Shown here: piece after piece, positions 34,641 to 44,071 of the stretch
Position numbering within the stretch: position 1 is the first letter of the stretch
How the letters are laid out: every line of letters starts with the position of its first letter
Origin: Cerasicoccus maritimus
GTDB lineage: Bacteria > Verrucomicrobiota > Verrucomicrobiia > Opitutales > Cerasicoccaceae
Length of the DNA stretch: 64,000 nt
Reading direction: 5' to 3'
Assembly: GCA_031296935.1 (NCBI GenBank)
Contig: JAVDPD010000005.1
Location: forward strand, 186,001-250,000
Notes under the pieces: model-generated
Databases searched by the model: none
Told to the model about the DNA's origin: nothing
What the model saw: only the letters and a program-made list of their open reading frames with translations
Made by a program: the position numbers and the translations under genes

Positions 34641-35939
34641 CTAAGCAAGCGTCCTGCCATTTATTAAAAATGGTTTAACCGGGTCAAGCAGCCGTTGCGG
34701 TACCGTGCCCTCGATGTAAACGCCGTCGTCCTGGACTTCCTTGTTCGTAATGGCGCCAGCTTCGTGAAGCTTGTTCACGAGGTCGTAGCGATCGTGGGGG
34801 ATGAGCAGCTCCACATTTTCGCCCCATTCGCCGATGCACTCCTGGCATTTGTCCAGCAGTTGATCGAGGCCTTCGCCGGTCTTCACGCTGATGAACAAAG
34901 CGCCCGGATAATCGTGGCGCAGCATGGCGAGCTCCATGCGATCTTCGACCATGTCGATCTTGTTGAAGACGGTGATGATCGTTTTTTCGTCGGCGTGCAG
35001 TTCTTTGAGGACGTTCATCGTGGTCTCGTAATGCTTGGCGACATCCGGGCTGGAGGCGTCGAGCACGTGGATGAGAAATGTCGCCACGACGGCTTCTTCC
35101 AGCGTTGCCTTAAAGGCCTCGACGAGGCGGTGGGGCAGGCGGCGGATGAAGCCCACGGTGTCGGTCATGAGCAGGGTCTGGCCGTTGGGCAGATCAGCGC
35201 GCCGTGTTGTGGGATCGAGCGTCGCAAAAAGCTTATCTTCCGCCATCACGTCGGACAGCGTCACGCGGTTGAGCAGGCTGGATTTACCGGCATTGGTGTA
35301 GCCGACAATCGATGCCGTGGGCAGTGGCACGCGCTGGCGTTTTTTGCGCTGCACTTCGCGGTGCTGGAGGACTTCCGTCAGCTCTTTTTTGAGACGGGAA
35401 ATGCGCGTGCGGATGATCCGTTGGTCCATTTCGAGCTGCGTTTCACCCGCGTCACGCTGCACGGCGCCGCCGCCACGCTGACGGTCCAGGTGGCTCCACG
35501 CTCGCTTCATGCGCGGCAGCTCATACTCCAGGCGCGCGAGCTCGACTTGGAGCGAGGCTTCCTTGGTGGTCGCGCGGCTGTTGAAGATGTCCAAAATGAT
35601 TTCCTGGCGGTCGATCACGAGGATTTTGCCGCCGAGCTCTTTCTCCCAGTTACGCTGTTGGCCAGCCGAGAGTGGTTCGTCGAAGATGAGGGAATCGCAG
35701 CCGCGGGCTTTAATCTCCTCGGCAATTTCCTGCACCTTGCCCGAGCCCAGCAGAAACGCGGCGTTGGGCTCACGGACTTTGACGACCTTTTTGACTGCGA
35801 CGCCGATGTTTAGGTTGGAGACGAGTTCTTCGAGCTCTTCGAGCAGCGTCTCTGCTTCGCCCTCGGGCATACGTGAACCACGCACCCCCAGCAGGAATGC
35901 GCTGTTAATCATCGGATTCAGGTCGTCAGTTTCGATCAT
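34641..35939 (-). CDS. hflX: GTPase HflX
   Basis: Ribosome-binding GTPase that splits stalled or stressed 70S ribosomes. About 432 aa from ATG 35939 (a TTG at 35981 is also open). The N-domain has the HflX marks AAFLLGSGKVQEI, LIFDEPLSAGQQRNWEK and VIDRQEIILDIFNSRA, then QVELARLEYELPRM and GAGE-type GGGAVQRDAGETQLE. The G domain has GYTNAGKSSLLN (G1), DPTTRR (G2), DTVGFI (G3) and NKID (G4). First gene of an operon with the LolA-like and DUF983 genes. A partial family A element lies just upstream at 36016-36133. Confidence 0.94.
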   Translation of the reverse strand: MIETDDLNPMINSAFLLGVRGSRMPEGEAETLLEELEELVSNLNIGVAVKKVVKVREPNAAFLLGSGKVQEIAEEIKARGCDSLIFDEPLSAGQQRNWEKELGGKILVIDRQEIILDIFNSRATTKEASLQVELARLEYELPRMKRAWSHLDRQRGGGAVQRDAGETQLEMDQRIIRTRISRLKKELTEVLQHREVQRKKRQRVPLPTASIVGYTNAGKSSLLNRVTLSDVMAEDKLFATLDPTTRRADLPNGQTLLMTDTVGFIRRLPHRLVEAFKATLEEAVVATFLIHVLDASSPDVAKHYETTMNVLKELHADEKTIITVFNKIDMVEDRMELAMLRHDYPGALFISVKTGEGLDQLLDKCQECIGEWGENVELLIPHDRYDLVNKLHEAGAITNKEVQDDGVYIEGTVPQRLLDPVKPFLINGRTLA

Positions 35940-36015
35940 GTGTTTGAGCGGATCATAGATGAGCTTTTGTCCGCCATGCAACGGAAATGGCTCGGTTAAA
36001 GGCTTGGGGCCAGAT

Positions 36016-36133
36016 TGGAAGGTCGCGGCGTTGGCATTTCACTCACGGGCTTCCAGCCCGCTCAATCAATGCCGCCTTGCGCTGCATTCATTTTCCCTCG
36101 TCCCATCAACAACTTTAATTTGAAAACACTACC
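36016..36133 (+). mobile_element. family A miniature element, 5'-truncated copy 3
   Basis: About 118 bp matching the right part of copies 1 and 2 (GAAGGTCGCGGCGTTGG onward) and ending in the inverted end ATTTGAAAACACTACC with TA next to it. The left end is missing. The match has drifted more than copies 1 and 2, so it is older or recombined. Its right end supplies the final codon and stop of the adjacent glycosyltransferase gene. Confidence 0.7.
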
Positions 36134-37019
36134 TAGCGAGTTCAGCGCCTAAGGCTATTGTCAAATTCGCGGCGTGCCGTGGCAGAAAATAGTCATTGAA
36201 GTAGCACAGGTTATCTCGCTGGACGCCTTGCTCAGCGCAATACGCGGCGAGTTCGCTTTCTTCGCCCCGTAGCAGCAGGTCGAAAAAGTCTTGGAAGAAC
36301 GTTTCCCCATTTTGCAAATAGAGATCATGCAGAGCCGTCCAATGGATACCGATGCCTGCGTGGCGATTGACGAAGTTCGCGGGGGCGCCATTCAAGATTT
36401 TCGACCGCAGTTGGTCGGCGCTCCTCACTGGAATATGGAGCACTTCATAATTGCTCAGCTCTTTGCCTTCGCACTCCTTGCGCTTGATGCGCCCGCGCCA
36501 GTCAGTGTACTCGAGGGTGGCGCTGTGGTTGCCCGAGTTGATCGTTAATTCGGGGCTCCAACGGACCAATGTCTTCTTGTAGTTTGAACAATTGCAACAC
36601 TGGTAAACGACGCCTTCGTCGCACACGATACAGGTCCTCCAGCGCAGGGAAACCGCGTCGTTATCCATCTCTGCAAGCAAATCTGGGCACTGCAAGGCAG
36701 AGTTGTTTACGGGCTGGAGGAATTCATCCGCATCAAAGGGGTAGACGTGGGTCGCCGAAAAGTAGTCGATGGCCATTTGCGCTAAAGCCGTGACCTTCAT
36801 CGATTGCAGATAGCTCTGCTTGAAATCCTGGACGATCAACACGCTGGCGTCGTCATGCAGACGCCGGAACTTATGGACCTGATCCAAGGTCGCATCGCTG
36901 GAGTCATTGTCCATAATCGCAAACAACCTGATGCCGAAGTTATACAGGTTTTGGAGTGAGGCCAAAATGATGTCACCCTCATCCTTTATGAGGGTTATGG
37001 CTACTAGGGATGTGCTCAT
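36129..37019 (-). CDS. glycosyltransferase family 2-like protein
   Basis: 296 aa, GT-A type transferase of the Glyco_tranf_2_4 kind. It opens with LVAITLIKDEGDIILASLQN, has the nucleotide-binding strand LFAIMDNDSSDATLDQVHKF and the acidic metal motif YPFDADEF. No membrane helix, so cytoplasmic. Likely adds a sugar to a surface polysaccharide or lipid; donor and acceptor unknown. It lies alone between a truncated and a full copy of the family A element, both in the same orientation, and its last codon and TAG come from the end of the truncated copy. The gene looks more AT-rich and His/Asn/Cys-rich than its neighbours, which fits acquisition or relaxed selection. Confidence 0.85.
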   Translation of the reverse strand: MSTSLVAITLIKDEGDIILASLQNLYNFGIRLFAIMDNDSSDATLDQVHKFRRLHDDASVLIVQDFKQSYLQSMKVTALAQMAIDYFSATHVYPFDADEFLQPVNNSALQCPDLLAEMDNDAVSLRWRTCIVCDEGVVYQCCNCSNYKKTLVRWSPELTINSGNHSATLEYTDWRGRIKRKECEGKELSNYEVLHIPVRSADQLRSKILNGAPANFVNRHAGIGIHWTALHDLYLQNGETFFQDFFDLLLRGEESELAAYCAEQGVQRDNLCYFNDYFLPRHAANLTIALGAELAR

Positions 37020-37055
37020 TTAAAAAAAGCTGGGCGCGGGCGACAACTGGTTCTA

Positions 37056-37319
37056 TGGACTGTTTTCAAATTAAAGTTGTTGATGGCGGCATGGATTTTT
37101 TCAGTCAGCGAGGCGTCTGAGGTCGAATAGGCTGGAAGCCTTTCGGCCAAAAGACAACGAAGCTGATGGGAAAAAGCCATCCGGAGCCTGAACGGTCAAA
37201 ATGAAAGGTCGCGGCGTTGGCTTTTCACTCACGCACTTCCAGTGCGCTTCGCTCAAGCCGCCTAGCGTTGCATTCATTTTCCCTCGTTCCATCAACAACT
37301 TTAATTTGAAAACACTCCC
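37056..37319 (+). mobile_element. miniature inverted-repeat element, family A copy 2 (264 bp)
   Basis: Same length as copy 1 and about 97 percent identical by eye. The left end reads TGGACTG (first G changed), the right end CACTCCC. TA flanks at 37054-37055 and 37320-37321. It lies 36 bases upstream of the glycosyltransferase start. The reading frames inside copies 1 and 2 resemble each other only because the DNA does. Confidence 0.85.
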
Positions 37320-37665
37320 TAGTGAATGAAATTTGCAGGCATCAAAATGCGTAGTATGGTTCCTTGCGCCGAGAATGAACGCTTATGCCTTGGCAGGCTC
37401 ATAAGCAAATCGTTTTGAGAAATGGGACCAATCAGCTTTGTGGTCTTATGATTTTTTTACATTTCCCGAGGCGCAGAGGGGGAGTTGAATCGCTTGAATC
37501 GATGGCTGCCTGATCTTCGCGATCTTCCTATTTTGATAACACGCAGAGATGGAGGCTGGTTCACACCAATGCGCAAAGCCGCAAATCTATTAGGGGAAAA
37601 GTTTTTGAGGCAGTTCGATTTGAGGGCGAATGAGGGCCTTTTCGGTGCCACATAGCACGAATTTT

Positions 37666-37695
37666 TAATAGTCAGTGGCTCTCACTATTAGTGAG
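37666..37695. repeat. palindrome group TAATAGT / ACTATTA / CTCAC-GTGAG
   Basis: TAATAGT (37666-37672) pairs with ACTATTA (37684-37690), and CTCAC (37681-37685) with GTGAG (37691-37695), so two alternative hairpins overlap. Related to the perfect palindrome at 4527-4553. Confidence 0.5.
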
Positions 37696-38293
37696 TGGCT
37701 TTCAGTGGCGCCAGAAATGCGCCGCAGTGCCGAAAAAGTGCCCCGCTGAGCCAATTGAACCAACTGAGCCTGTGTAGCCAGCTGAGTCATTGGCGGGGCA
37801 GGGGAGATTTGGTAATATGATGGGCATGAACCCTTCATTACATCCACCCACCGAAAGCCGCCGCCCGCCGTAGTGTGTGGTGAGTCCAGCCAATGCCGCC
37901 AGGAACGCATTCGTTCGCGCGCGGGCAGTTGGAATCGTCAACCGGGCCTATTCGGCAGCAGGGCAATGTGTGGAGCGGCAAACGTCGTTTTGCGCCGCAA
38001 GCCCCAGTCAGCGTAGCGAACTGACGCGCTGTCGACGCCCGTAGATTTTAATGCCGCCTGAGGTGTCGACCGCGAGTCGACGTTTCAGCGTAGCCCAACT
38101 TCCCGCCCGATTATGCCAGCTTGCGTTCCGGGCAATGGCGTTAGGACGCCGTCGAAAACAATAGTCAGCCATGCGTTGGCCTAATCTAAGGTCGCGCCCG
38201 ACTGACGCATTTTTTCGACGCCGTCCACTGCGCGCGACACAACGGCGCGTTCATCCGCTCTTGTTTCGTCGTCCGCGAAACAGGCGGGCGGAG

Positions 38294-38347
38294 CTGTGTT
38301 CTTTGATAAATAATATTGGCGGTTTACCCCCCCCCCCGGCCCCCCCC
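38294..38347. repeat. poly-C element, copy 2
   Basis: TGTGTTCTTTGATA, an AT-rich stretch, GGCGGTTTA, exactly eleven C, GG, then a further C run. It matches 5061-5112 in order of words and in the length of the first C run. Confidence 0.6.
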
Positions 38348-38561
38348 TGCGGGCCGCTGGGAGGAAGAATGAAAAGCGAAAAAATGACCGTGCGCGAATT
38401 TGCGATATGGAGTGCGCCAGCCCTCTGGCGCTTTTAGCATTTTGCGCAAACGGAGCAGGTTCGTATCGGCATTGTTCCATGCGAAAGCGCCAGAGGACTG
38501 GCGCACTTCATAAAGGGGCTTCGTGCATTGCGCTACTCCCGCGCGTTAGCGGCACGGGCTG

Positions 38562-40958
38562 CTACTCGGCGGCGGAGGATTCGATTGAGTTCCAGGCGGT
38601 GTAGGCGGCGAGCGTTTCGTTGATGCGGGTAATCTCCGCTTCGGTGAGCCCGTCTCCCCAGAGGGCGAGCTCGGAAAATTCGCCGCGGACGGGCTTCGTG
38701 CCGTCACTGTTTAAAGCCATGAAGGAGATGCCGCTGCCGCCGTAGGAGCTCGTGGATGCGCTTTGCAGCGTTTGGCTCACGCCGTCGACCCAGATGCGCT
38801 GAGTGGCGGCGTCGGCAGCAATTGCCACGTAGTTTTCGCCAAAGTCGTTTATGATTTGCTGGCCACCGGGCATCATCGCCAGGTTGCCGCCTCCGGGTCG
38901 ATAAAGCATGATCGAATTCGTGCCGAGCGCCACGCAGTTGCGCAGCGGAATGCGGCCAATGACCGTGGCGAAGGCCGGCGAATCATAGTCTGCGCACGCG
39001 TAGAAGCCGGTGCGTTTATCGCGGTTAAAGGCCGGACGCCGACCTTTGAAAAACAAGGCCCCCGAACTCGTAAACTGCGATTGCAGTGCGGCGGTTGGCG
39101 CCGTGAGGTCGCGGCCATGCCCGCTCTGGTCATACAGGCGCGTGATGTAGGTGTGGTTGGAGCCCGAAAGGAGTTCGATGCTTTTGGCGTCCAGTTCGCC
39201 GTTGGCTTGAAAAAAGATGTCTCTGGTCTCGCCGGTGGCGTCGTTGCGCAGGTTGAGCGCGGGGCCGGTGTAGCCCTTGACCAAACGCCGCAGGCCGACG
39301 GCCAACTCAGGCCGCGCAATGTCAGTGGCGTTAGCCGCGCCGATGCCGGAATAGACGTCTGCGGGGAAGTCAACGGGCGTGCTGCGACTCTTGGCAATGG
39401 GGACCAGCGCTGCGGCGTTGGCGCCCTTCAGGCGGTTGCCCCCAGCGTTGTAGTGGATGCTTTCGAGCACATCGTTTTCATTGACGTATTGGTAGCCGGC
39501 GACGCCTTCGGAAAACGCGTAGTAAGGCAGGATTTCCTCGGCACGAACCTGCGCGGCGTCGAGTATCAATCGGCCGTAGGCACCAGACAGCGCCCACTCG
39601 GGCACCATGCCGGACTTGATCGCCCAGGCGTTGCCCGCGCCGGTTATTTGCTGGCGAAAGCTACGAATAACTTCGGTGTGGCGGTCGATGAAATCCGCAT
39701 ACGTTTGTGCGCCGGCATCGTTCTCACCGGGGCCGCCGTAGAAGCCCACCACGCAGCTGTCCGGGTAGATCGCCTGCGCGGCCGCCAGGGCGTCATTGAC
39801 GGCGGAAATGGCCAGCAGATACAAGTCGCCATTTTCATCAATGCCGTCGCCATAGGGGTTCCAGCGTGGGTTGCCAATGTAGCTGGTGCCACCCACGCAC
39901 ACGGGCACGATCAGCACCTTGCGGTTGGCGGCCAAGGTCTCGGCATAAGCCTTGGCGAACGAGAAGCCAGGGCCCACGACGGCGCCCGATGCGATGGGCG
40001 TGTAGATCGTGCCGTCGTCGATGTCGATGATGCTTCCGCTGTTTTCGCCTGAGAGCGCAAACTGCTGAATGCGGCCTGTTGGGTCGGTGTCGAGCTCGAG
40101 GTCGATGGCGCCATCGACGCCGCGTTCGTTGGATTGCCCCCAGACCAGAATGATGTCGTAGCCGTCGGGTTGCTCGCCCAAACCGCCTGCCACCGTGACG
40201 CTGAAACTGTGCTTGGCTGTTTGCGCGCCGTCGGTGATCGTCAGCTCAAACAGCGCAATGCCGATGCTGTTTGGAGACGCCAGGTTGAGGGTGAAATTTG
40301 GACTCGAGCCGCTGATGCTGATCGATGTTTCCGGAAAAAGCGTCGCGTTGCCGGAGGTTGCGGAGATGGCGAATCCCGTAGCGCTTGAATCCAGGTTTTC
40401 AATCGAAAAGGGGAGGCTGAGCGCGCCGCTGTTGACCGCGATTGTCTGGTTTTCAATCGGTGTGACTTCGGCGTCGCTGGGGTCGCGCGTAACGCCCAGC
40501 CGATAAAAAATGGGCCCGCTAATCGCGCCAACGTCGGCGGAAAACGTCTGGCTCCATCGGCCGGGGGCGTCTTCTGAAGCGCTGAAGGAGTAGGGCTGCG
40601 CCGCCCAATCGCCGTTGGTCAAATCGGTCGTCGTGTAGAATTGGACGAAGAGGTCATCGGGCACGAAGTCACGGGAGGCATCAAAGCTGATCGAGAGATT
40701 ACCGTCTGCTTGAAATGCGCCGCGGGGGTGTTTGCTCGATGCGGTGCTTTGTGGATTTTCGTCGAGAAAGTATTGCATCAAGGCGCTGTGTTTTGCGCCG
40801 GGAACGATGGCTTGCTCGGACACTCCCACTAGCCCGTGCTCCCGCTGCCAGCTCTTCCAATTGCTTTGAGCCTGAGCGGAAAACAGCAGACCGTAACCGA
40901 GGAAAATAAGGGCGTAACGCGAGCCGCTGCTGCGGCATGGGGGTAGTGTCAACGACAT
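38562..40958 (-). CDS. secreted SASA-domain carbohydrate acetylesterase with C-terminal ConA-like domain
   Basis: About 798 aa from ATG 40958, which gives a signal peptide (RYALIFLGYGLLFSAQAQ). Residues about 165-256 resemble an Ig/cadherin-type linker domain. The SASA (sialate O-acetylesterase, CE6-like) domain begins at about 268: LVWGQSNERG carries the nucleophile Ser in GQSN (274-277), GGPGENDA the second block, and SIHYNAGGNRLKG the catalytic His. Residues about 535-795 resemble the ConA-like fold of arabinofuranosidase-B-type domains (GLRRLVKGYTGPALNLR, ITRLYDQSGHGRDL) and a LamG-type end. Likely deacetylates a polysaccharide outside the cytoplasm. It is divergent from cimA; the open frame upstream of 40958 lies over cimA and is not used. 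Confidence 0.85.
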   Translation of the reverse strand: MSLTLPPCRSSGSRYALIFLGYGLLFSAQAQSNWKSWQREHGLVGVSEQAIVPGAKHSALMQYFLDENPQSTASSKHPRGAFQADGNLSISFDASRDFVPDDLFVQFYTTTDLTNGDWAAQPYSFSASEDAPGRWSQTFSADVGAISGPIFYRLGVTRDPSDAEVTPIENQTIAVNSGALSLPFSIENLDSSATGFAISATSGNATLFPETSISISGSSPNFTLNLASPNSIGIALFELTITDGAQTAKHSFSVTVAGGLGEQPDGYDIILVWGQSNERGVDGAIDLELDTDPTGRIQQFALSGENSGSIIDIDDGTIYTPIASGAVVGPGFSFAKAYAETLAANRKVLIVPVCVGGTSYIGNPRWNPYGDGIDENGDLYLLAISAVNDALAAAQAIYPDSCVVGFYGGPGENDAGAQTYADFIDRHTEVIRSFRQQITGAGNAWAIKSGMVPEWALSGAYGRLILDAAQVRAEEILPYYAFSEGVAGYQYVNENDVLESIHYNAGGNRLKGANAAALVPIAKSRSTPVDFPADVYSGIGAANATDIARPELAVGLRRLVKGYTGPALNLRNDATGETRDIFFQANGELDAKSIELLSGSNHTYITRLYDQSGHGRDLTAPTAALQSQFTSSGALFFKGRRPAFNRDKRTGFYACADYDSPAFATVIGRIPLRNCVALGTNSIMLYRPGGGNLAMMPGGQQIINDFGENYVAIAADAATQRIWVDGVSQTLQSASTSSYGGSGISFMALNSDGTKPVRGEFSELALWGDGLTEAEITRINETLAAYTAWNSIESSAAE

Positions 40959-41106
40959 GCCTTTATAGGACAAATGATTCTCGCGCTCACGCAAGATGCC
41001 GGCCATGGAACCATATGCGAACGCCATGCGTTTACCCGCTTGGAAAGACCAATTCAGACTTGGCGCGGGCGGGGAATCTGGCACAATGCTCCGTTTTTCC
41101 CGAAAG

Positions 41107-42696
41107 ATGAGCACCGAAAAATCCAACGTTTTCATGTATGACACGACCTTGCGCGACGGCACGCAGGGCGAGGGCATCTCCTTTACCGTAAGCTCCAAAG
41201 TGCGCTTGGCGGAGAAACTGGATTCGTTTGGCATTGATTACATCGAAGGCGGTTGGCCGGGCTCCAACCCGCGGGACATGGCGTTTTTCGAGCAGGTGCG
41301 AAGGGTCCAGTTTAAGCACGCCAAGGTGGCGGCGTTTGGCTCGACCCGCCGCGCGAATGTGGCCGTGGAGGAAGACCCGCAGGTCAAGCTGCTCCTCGAA
41401 GCGGAGACCCCGGTGGTGACTTTTTTCGGCAAAACCTGGCTCATGCACGTAACCGAAGTTCTGCGCACAACGGCGGATGAAAACCTCCGCATGATCGAGG
41501 ACACGACCCGCTATCTCGTTGATAATGGCCGTGAGGTTGTTTACGACGCCGAGCACTTTTTCGACGGCTTTAAGGACAACCCCGAGTTCGCGTTATCGAC
41601 TCTGGAAGCGGCCCAACGCGGCGGCGCGTCGTTCCTGACTTTGTGCGACACCAACGGCGGCACACTCGTTGGCGAGGTCAATGAGATCGTAGGCCGTGTC
41701 GTGAAGCATTTTCCGAACACCCGCATTGGCATGCATTGCCATAACGACGCCGGTTTGGGCGTCGCGGTTTCTCTGGCGGGCGTCGAAGCCGGTGCCACAA
41801 TGGTGCAAGGCACGATGAACGGTTACGGCGAGCGCATTGGCAACGCCAACTTGACGACCATCATCCCAAACTTGTCGCTCAAGATGGGCTACCCGATGGC
41901 CTGCGGTGAGCACATCAGCCGCCTACGCGACTTGTCCCTCTTTACCGCCGAGCTCGCGAACCAACGCCACGACAGCAAGCAGCCCTACGTAGGCGCTTCG
42001 GCCTTTGTCCACAAGGGCGGTGTCCACGCAGATGCGGTCAACAAGGTGAAGCATTCCTACGAGCACATCGCGCCAGAGCTGATCGGCAACCGCACCCGCG
42101 TGGTCGTCTCCGACATGTCGGGCCGCGCGTCGATCATGATGAAGGCGCACGAAATGGGCATCGATGTAGAGTCGAAGTCGCCTGCGATGAAGAGCTTCCT
42201 CGACGAGCTCAAGCAACTCGAGTTTCGCGGCTATGAATACGAAGCCGCCGATGCGTCATTCAAGCTGCTGATTCGCCGCTACATCGATGGCAAGGACGAG
42301 CCGTTTACGATCCAGAACTTCAAGCTCAACGACGAATACGGCGACTGGAAAGACGACGTGACGGCCGAGGCGACGATGAAGGTCAATATCGGCGAGAAAG
42401 TTTACCACGTGGTGGACGAAGCGACGGGCCCGGTCGGCGCACTCGACGGCGCGCTCCGCAAGGCGCTGGAAACGGATTTCCCGAAGGTGCACGACGTTCG
42501 TTTGACGGACTTCAAAGTGCGCGTGCTGGACGGCCAAAAGGCGTCGAAGGCAATCGTCCGCGTGCAAATCGAGTCCACCGACGGCGACAACATCTGGGGC
42601 ACCGTGGGCGCATCAGACGACATCATCGAGGCTTCATTGGAAGCGCTGCGTGATGCGTTCCTCTACAAAATTGCGCTGGATTTGGGCGAGGCGTAA
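41107..42696 (+). CDS. cimA: (R)-citramalate synthase
   Basis: Condenses pyruvate with acetyl-CoA to citramalate, the first step of a threonine-independent isoleucine route. About 529 aa from ATG 41107. HMGL-like TIM barrel: YDTTLRDGTQGEGISFTV with the metal Asp, DYIEGGWPGSNPRD, LCDTNGGTLVGEV, and GMHCHNDAGLGVA with the metal His pair. The C-terminal LeuA-type regulatory domain follows (about 360-529). The GGWPGSNPRD form and overall length fit the CimA branch (TIGR00977) rather than isopropylmalate or homocitrate synthase. No other ile/leu genes are adjacent. Confidence 0.93.
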   Translation: MSTEKSNVFMYDTTLRDGTQGEGISFTVSSKVRLAEKLDSFGIDYIEGGWPGSNPRDMAFFEQVRRVQFKHAKVAAFGSTRRANVAVEEDPQVKLLLEAETPVVTFFGKTWLMHVTEVLRTTADENLRMIEDTTRYLVDNGREVVYDAEHFFDGFKDNPEFALSTLEAAQRGGASFLTLCDTNGGTLVGEVNEIVGRVVKHFPNTRIGMHCHNDAGLGVAVSLAGVEAGATMVQGTMNGYGERIGNANLTTIIPNLSLKMGYPMACGEHISRLRDLSLFTAELANQRHDSKQPYVGASAFVHKGGVHADAVNKVKHSYEHIAPELIGNRTRVVVSDMSGRASIMMKAHEMGIDVESKSPAMKSFLDELKQLEFRGYEYEAADASFKLLIRRYIDGKDEPFTIQNFKLNDEYGDWKDDVTAEATMKVNIGEKVYHVVDEATGPVGALDGALRKALETDFPKVHDVRLTDFKVRVLDGQKASKAIVRVQIESTDGDNIWGTVGASDDIIEASLEALRDAFLYKIALDLGEA

Positions 42697-42762
42697 GCGG
42701 GCATCATCAGTTAATTGCCTGGGCCTAATATTTGCTTAAGCAGGTGATTTATTTTGCCTACT

Positions 42763-42780
42763 AAGTGATTCTCATTAGAG
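42763..42780. promoter_or_regulatory. possible iron-regulator (Fur-like) site
   Basis: AAGTGATTCTCATTAGAG, 17 bases before the start of the LolA-like gene, contains TGATTCTCATTA, a form common in Fur boxes and close to the arms of the palindrome before the HugZ-like gene. Single half-site only; weak. Confidence 0.25.
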
Positions 42781-42796
42781 TAGAGGTATTTCCCTT

Positions 42797-43579
42797 ATGA
42801 TCCCATTATTCACCAAGCTGAAAACGCTGTTTATGCTCTTTGTGGTGTTGGCCAGCGTTGCTTATGGGCAGCAATCTCAGGACTTGCAAGACTTGCAGCA
42901 GCGTCACCGTGAGGCACGTGCGGACGCAGCAGCCTACCTGCATATTCGCAGTATTACGGTGAAGGGAACCAGTGCCATTGGCTCCGAAAAGCAGAACTTT
43001 GAACTGACTGCCCGTGAGAGCGGGGAACTACGTTATGCAGTCGAAACGCCCGCAGGTTTGGTGATCCAAGTCTTTGATGGCGAGGACGGCTGGCGCTGGG
43101 TTTCTGGCAAGCCCGAGCTGGGCGCTCAGAAATTGACCGACCGGCAAGTGCGCTTTTTCCTGCTGACCAGCGGGTTTTACACGCCATTTGAAGACCCGGA
43201 TGATTTCGCTTTTACCCCGGTCTATATGGGCATTGAGGTGAATGAGGAAGGGGAGCCTGAGCATCACGTGCAGCTGGTTAGTAGTCGCTACGATGACGTT
43301 ATGGATGTCTGGATCGACGCCTACACCTTCTTGGAAAACCGCCGACAATATCGCCCGGAACAGGGCGCTGCGCCGCTGGTCATGGAATTTCTGGAGTATG
43401 AGCGCGTCGATGGCGTCTTCGTCCCAATGACGGTTAAAACAAGCTTTAACGGCAAGCCTCTAGGCACGACGAGCATTGACTACGTGGGCCGCAATTCTGG
43501 TATGCTGAGCTTCTATTTCAACAAGCCCCCGTCTTACGCTGAAGTGCAAGTTGAAGCGGGTAAAATCGCCGCTCAGTAG
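42797..43579 (+). CDS. LolA-like periplasmic protein
   Basis: 260 aa with a signal peptide (KTLFMLFVVLASVAYG), so exported. The body has strands and turns of the LolA/LppX type: LHIRSITVKGTSAIG, LRYAVETPAGLVIQVFDGEDGWRW, then LVSSRYDDVMDVWIDAYTFL and VPMTVKTSFNGKPLGTTSIDY. This resembles proteins that relate a lipid or lipoprotein carrier to an outer-membrane function; the ligand is unknown. A ribosome site (AGAGGT) lies ten bases before the ATG. Convergent with the two small anchored proteins that follow. Confidence 0.78.
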   Translation: MIPLFTKLKTLFMLFVVLASVAYGQQSQDLQDLQQRHREARADAAAYLHIRSITVKGTSAIGSEKQNFELTARESGELRYAVETPAGLVIQVFDGEDGWRWVSGKPELGAQKLTDRQVRFFLLTSGFYTPFEDPDDFAFTPVYMGIEVNEEGEPEHHVQLVSSRYDDVMDVWIDAYTFLENRRQYRPEQGAAPLVMEFLEYERVDGVFVPMTVKTSFNGKPLGTTSIDYVGRNSGMLSFYFNKPPSYAEVQVEAGKIAAQ

Positions 43580-44071
43580 TTAGTTACTGGGTTCGGAGGT
43601 GGTGATGAGCCAATCGCCATCCACTTTCTCCAGAGCAATGCGGTATCGGCCGGAATGTCTCTCTGAGCTGCCTCCAACCGTGGCCTTACCCGTGATGGTG
43701 GCAGTGACGATGGCGCGGTCGCCGTCAATAGTCGCTTGTCGGCTCGACATCGAAATTTTGGCTTCGGTGGCGTAGGAAAACAGGTAAACGAAAAGGCCAG
43801 TAACGGCGTCGCGGTTGGTGACGGCGGCTTGGCCTGGCCAAGCGACGAGATACGGGCTTTCGACAAAGTGTCCAGAGAGTTCCTTGGCGCTGGTTAGCTG
43901 GGATAATTTTGGTTTGGGGGAGTCGTAGGAAATCCCGTCGCAAATTTCGTCCAGCACGGCGTAAACTTCCGCTTCGGGTCCTGACTCACCGGAAATAATG
44001 AACACTAACGCAACTGCGGCCAAAGCGATCGCCGCGAGAGCAATCTTCAGGTTTTGCTGCAACCAAGTCAT
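43580..44071 (-). CDS. small membrane-anchored protein, NTF2/SnoaL-like
   Basis: 163 aa. One N-terminal membrane helix (IALAAIALAAVALVFII), then a domain with a helix pair and a curved sheet (VYAVLDEICDGISYD, RDAVTGLFVYLFSYATEAKISM, DRAIVTATITGKATVGG, YRIALEKVDGDWLITT) that looks like the NTF2/SnoaL fold. Probably anchored with the domain outside the cytoplasm. It overlaps the upstream gene by four bases, and both share the same plan (anchor plus NTF2-like domain), so they likely work together. Function unknown. Confidence 0.72.
   Translation of the reverse strand: MTWLQQNLKIALAAIALAAVALVFIISGESGPEAEVYAVLDEICDGISYDSPKPKLSQLTSAKELSGHFVESPYLVAWPGQAAVTNRDAVTGLFVYLFSYATEAKISMSSRQATIDGDRAIVTATITGKATVGGSSERHSGRYRIALEKVDGDWLITTSEPSN

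Larger units (their letters stand above)
37320..38561. other. 1.24-kb non-coding region with palindrome and poly-C element
   Basis: No supported gene. It contains an ACTATTA palindrome group (37666-37695), many GC-rich short inverted words (for example GTCGAC around 38028-38080) and the second poly-C element (38294-38347), then a short GC-rich stretch up to the stop of the esterase gene. Short open frames here have biased, Pro/Ala/Arg-rich composition. It may be a degraded element shared with 4527-5112. Confidence 0.55.

Noticed and set aside
34695..35813. 372-aa frame opposite hflX
   Set aside because: Complement of the HflX codons; no conserved motif.
38763..40052. 429-aa frame opposite the esterase gene
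   Set aside because: Shadow of the SASA gene; the real gene has a signal peptide and catalytic motifs.
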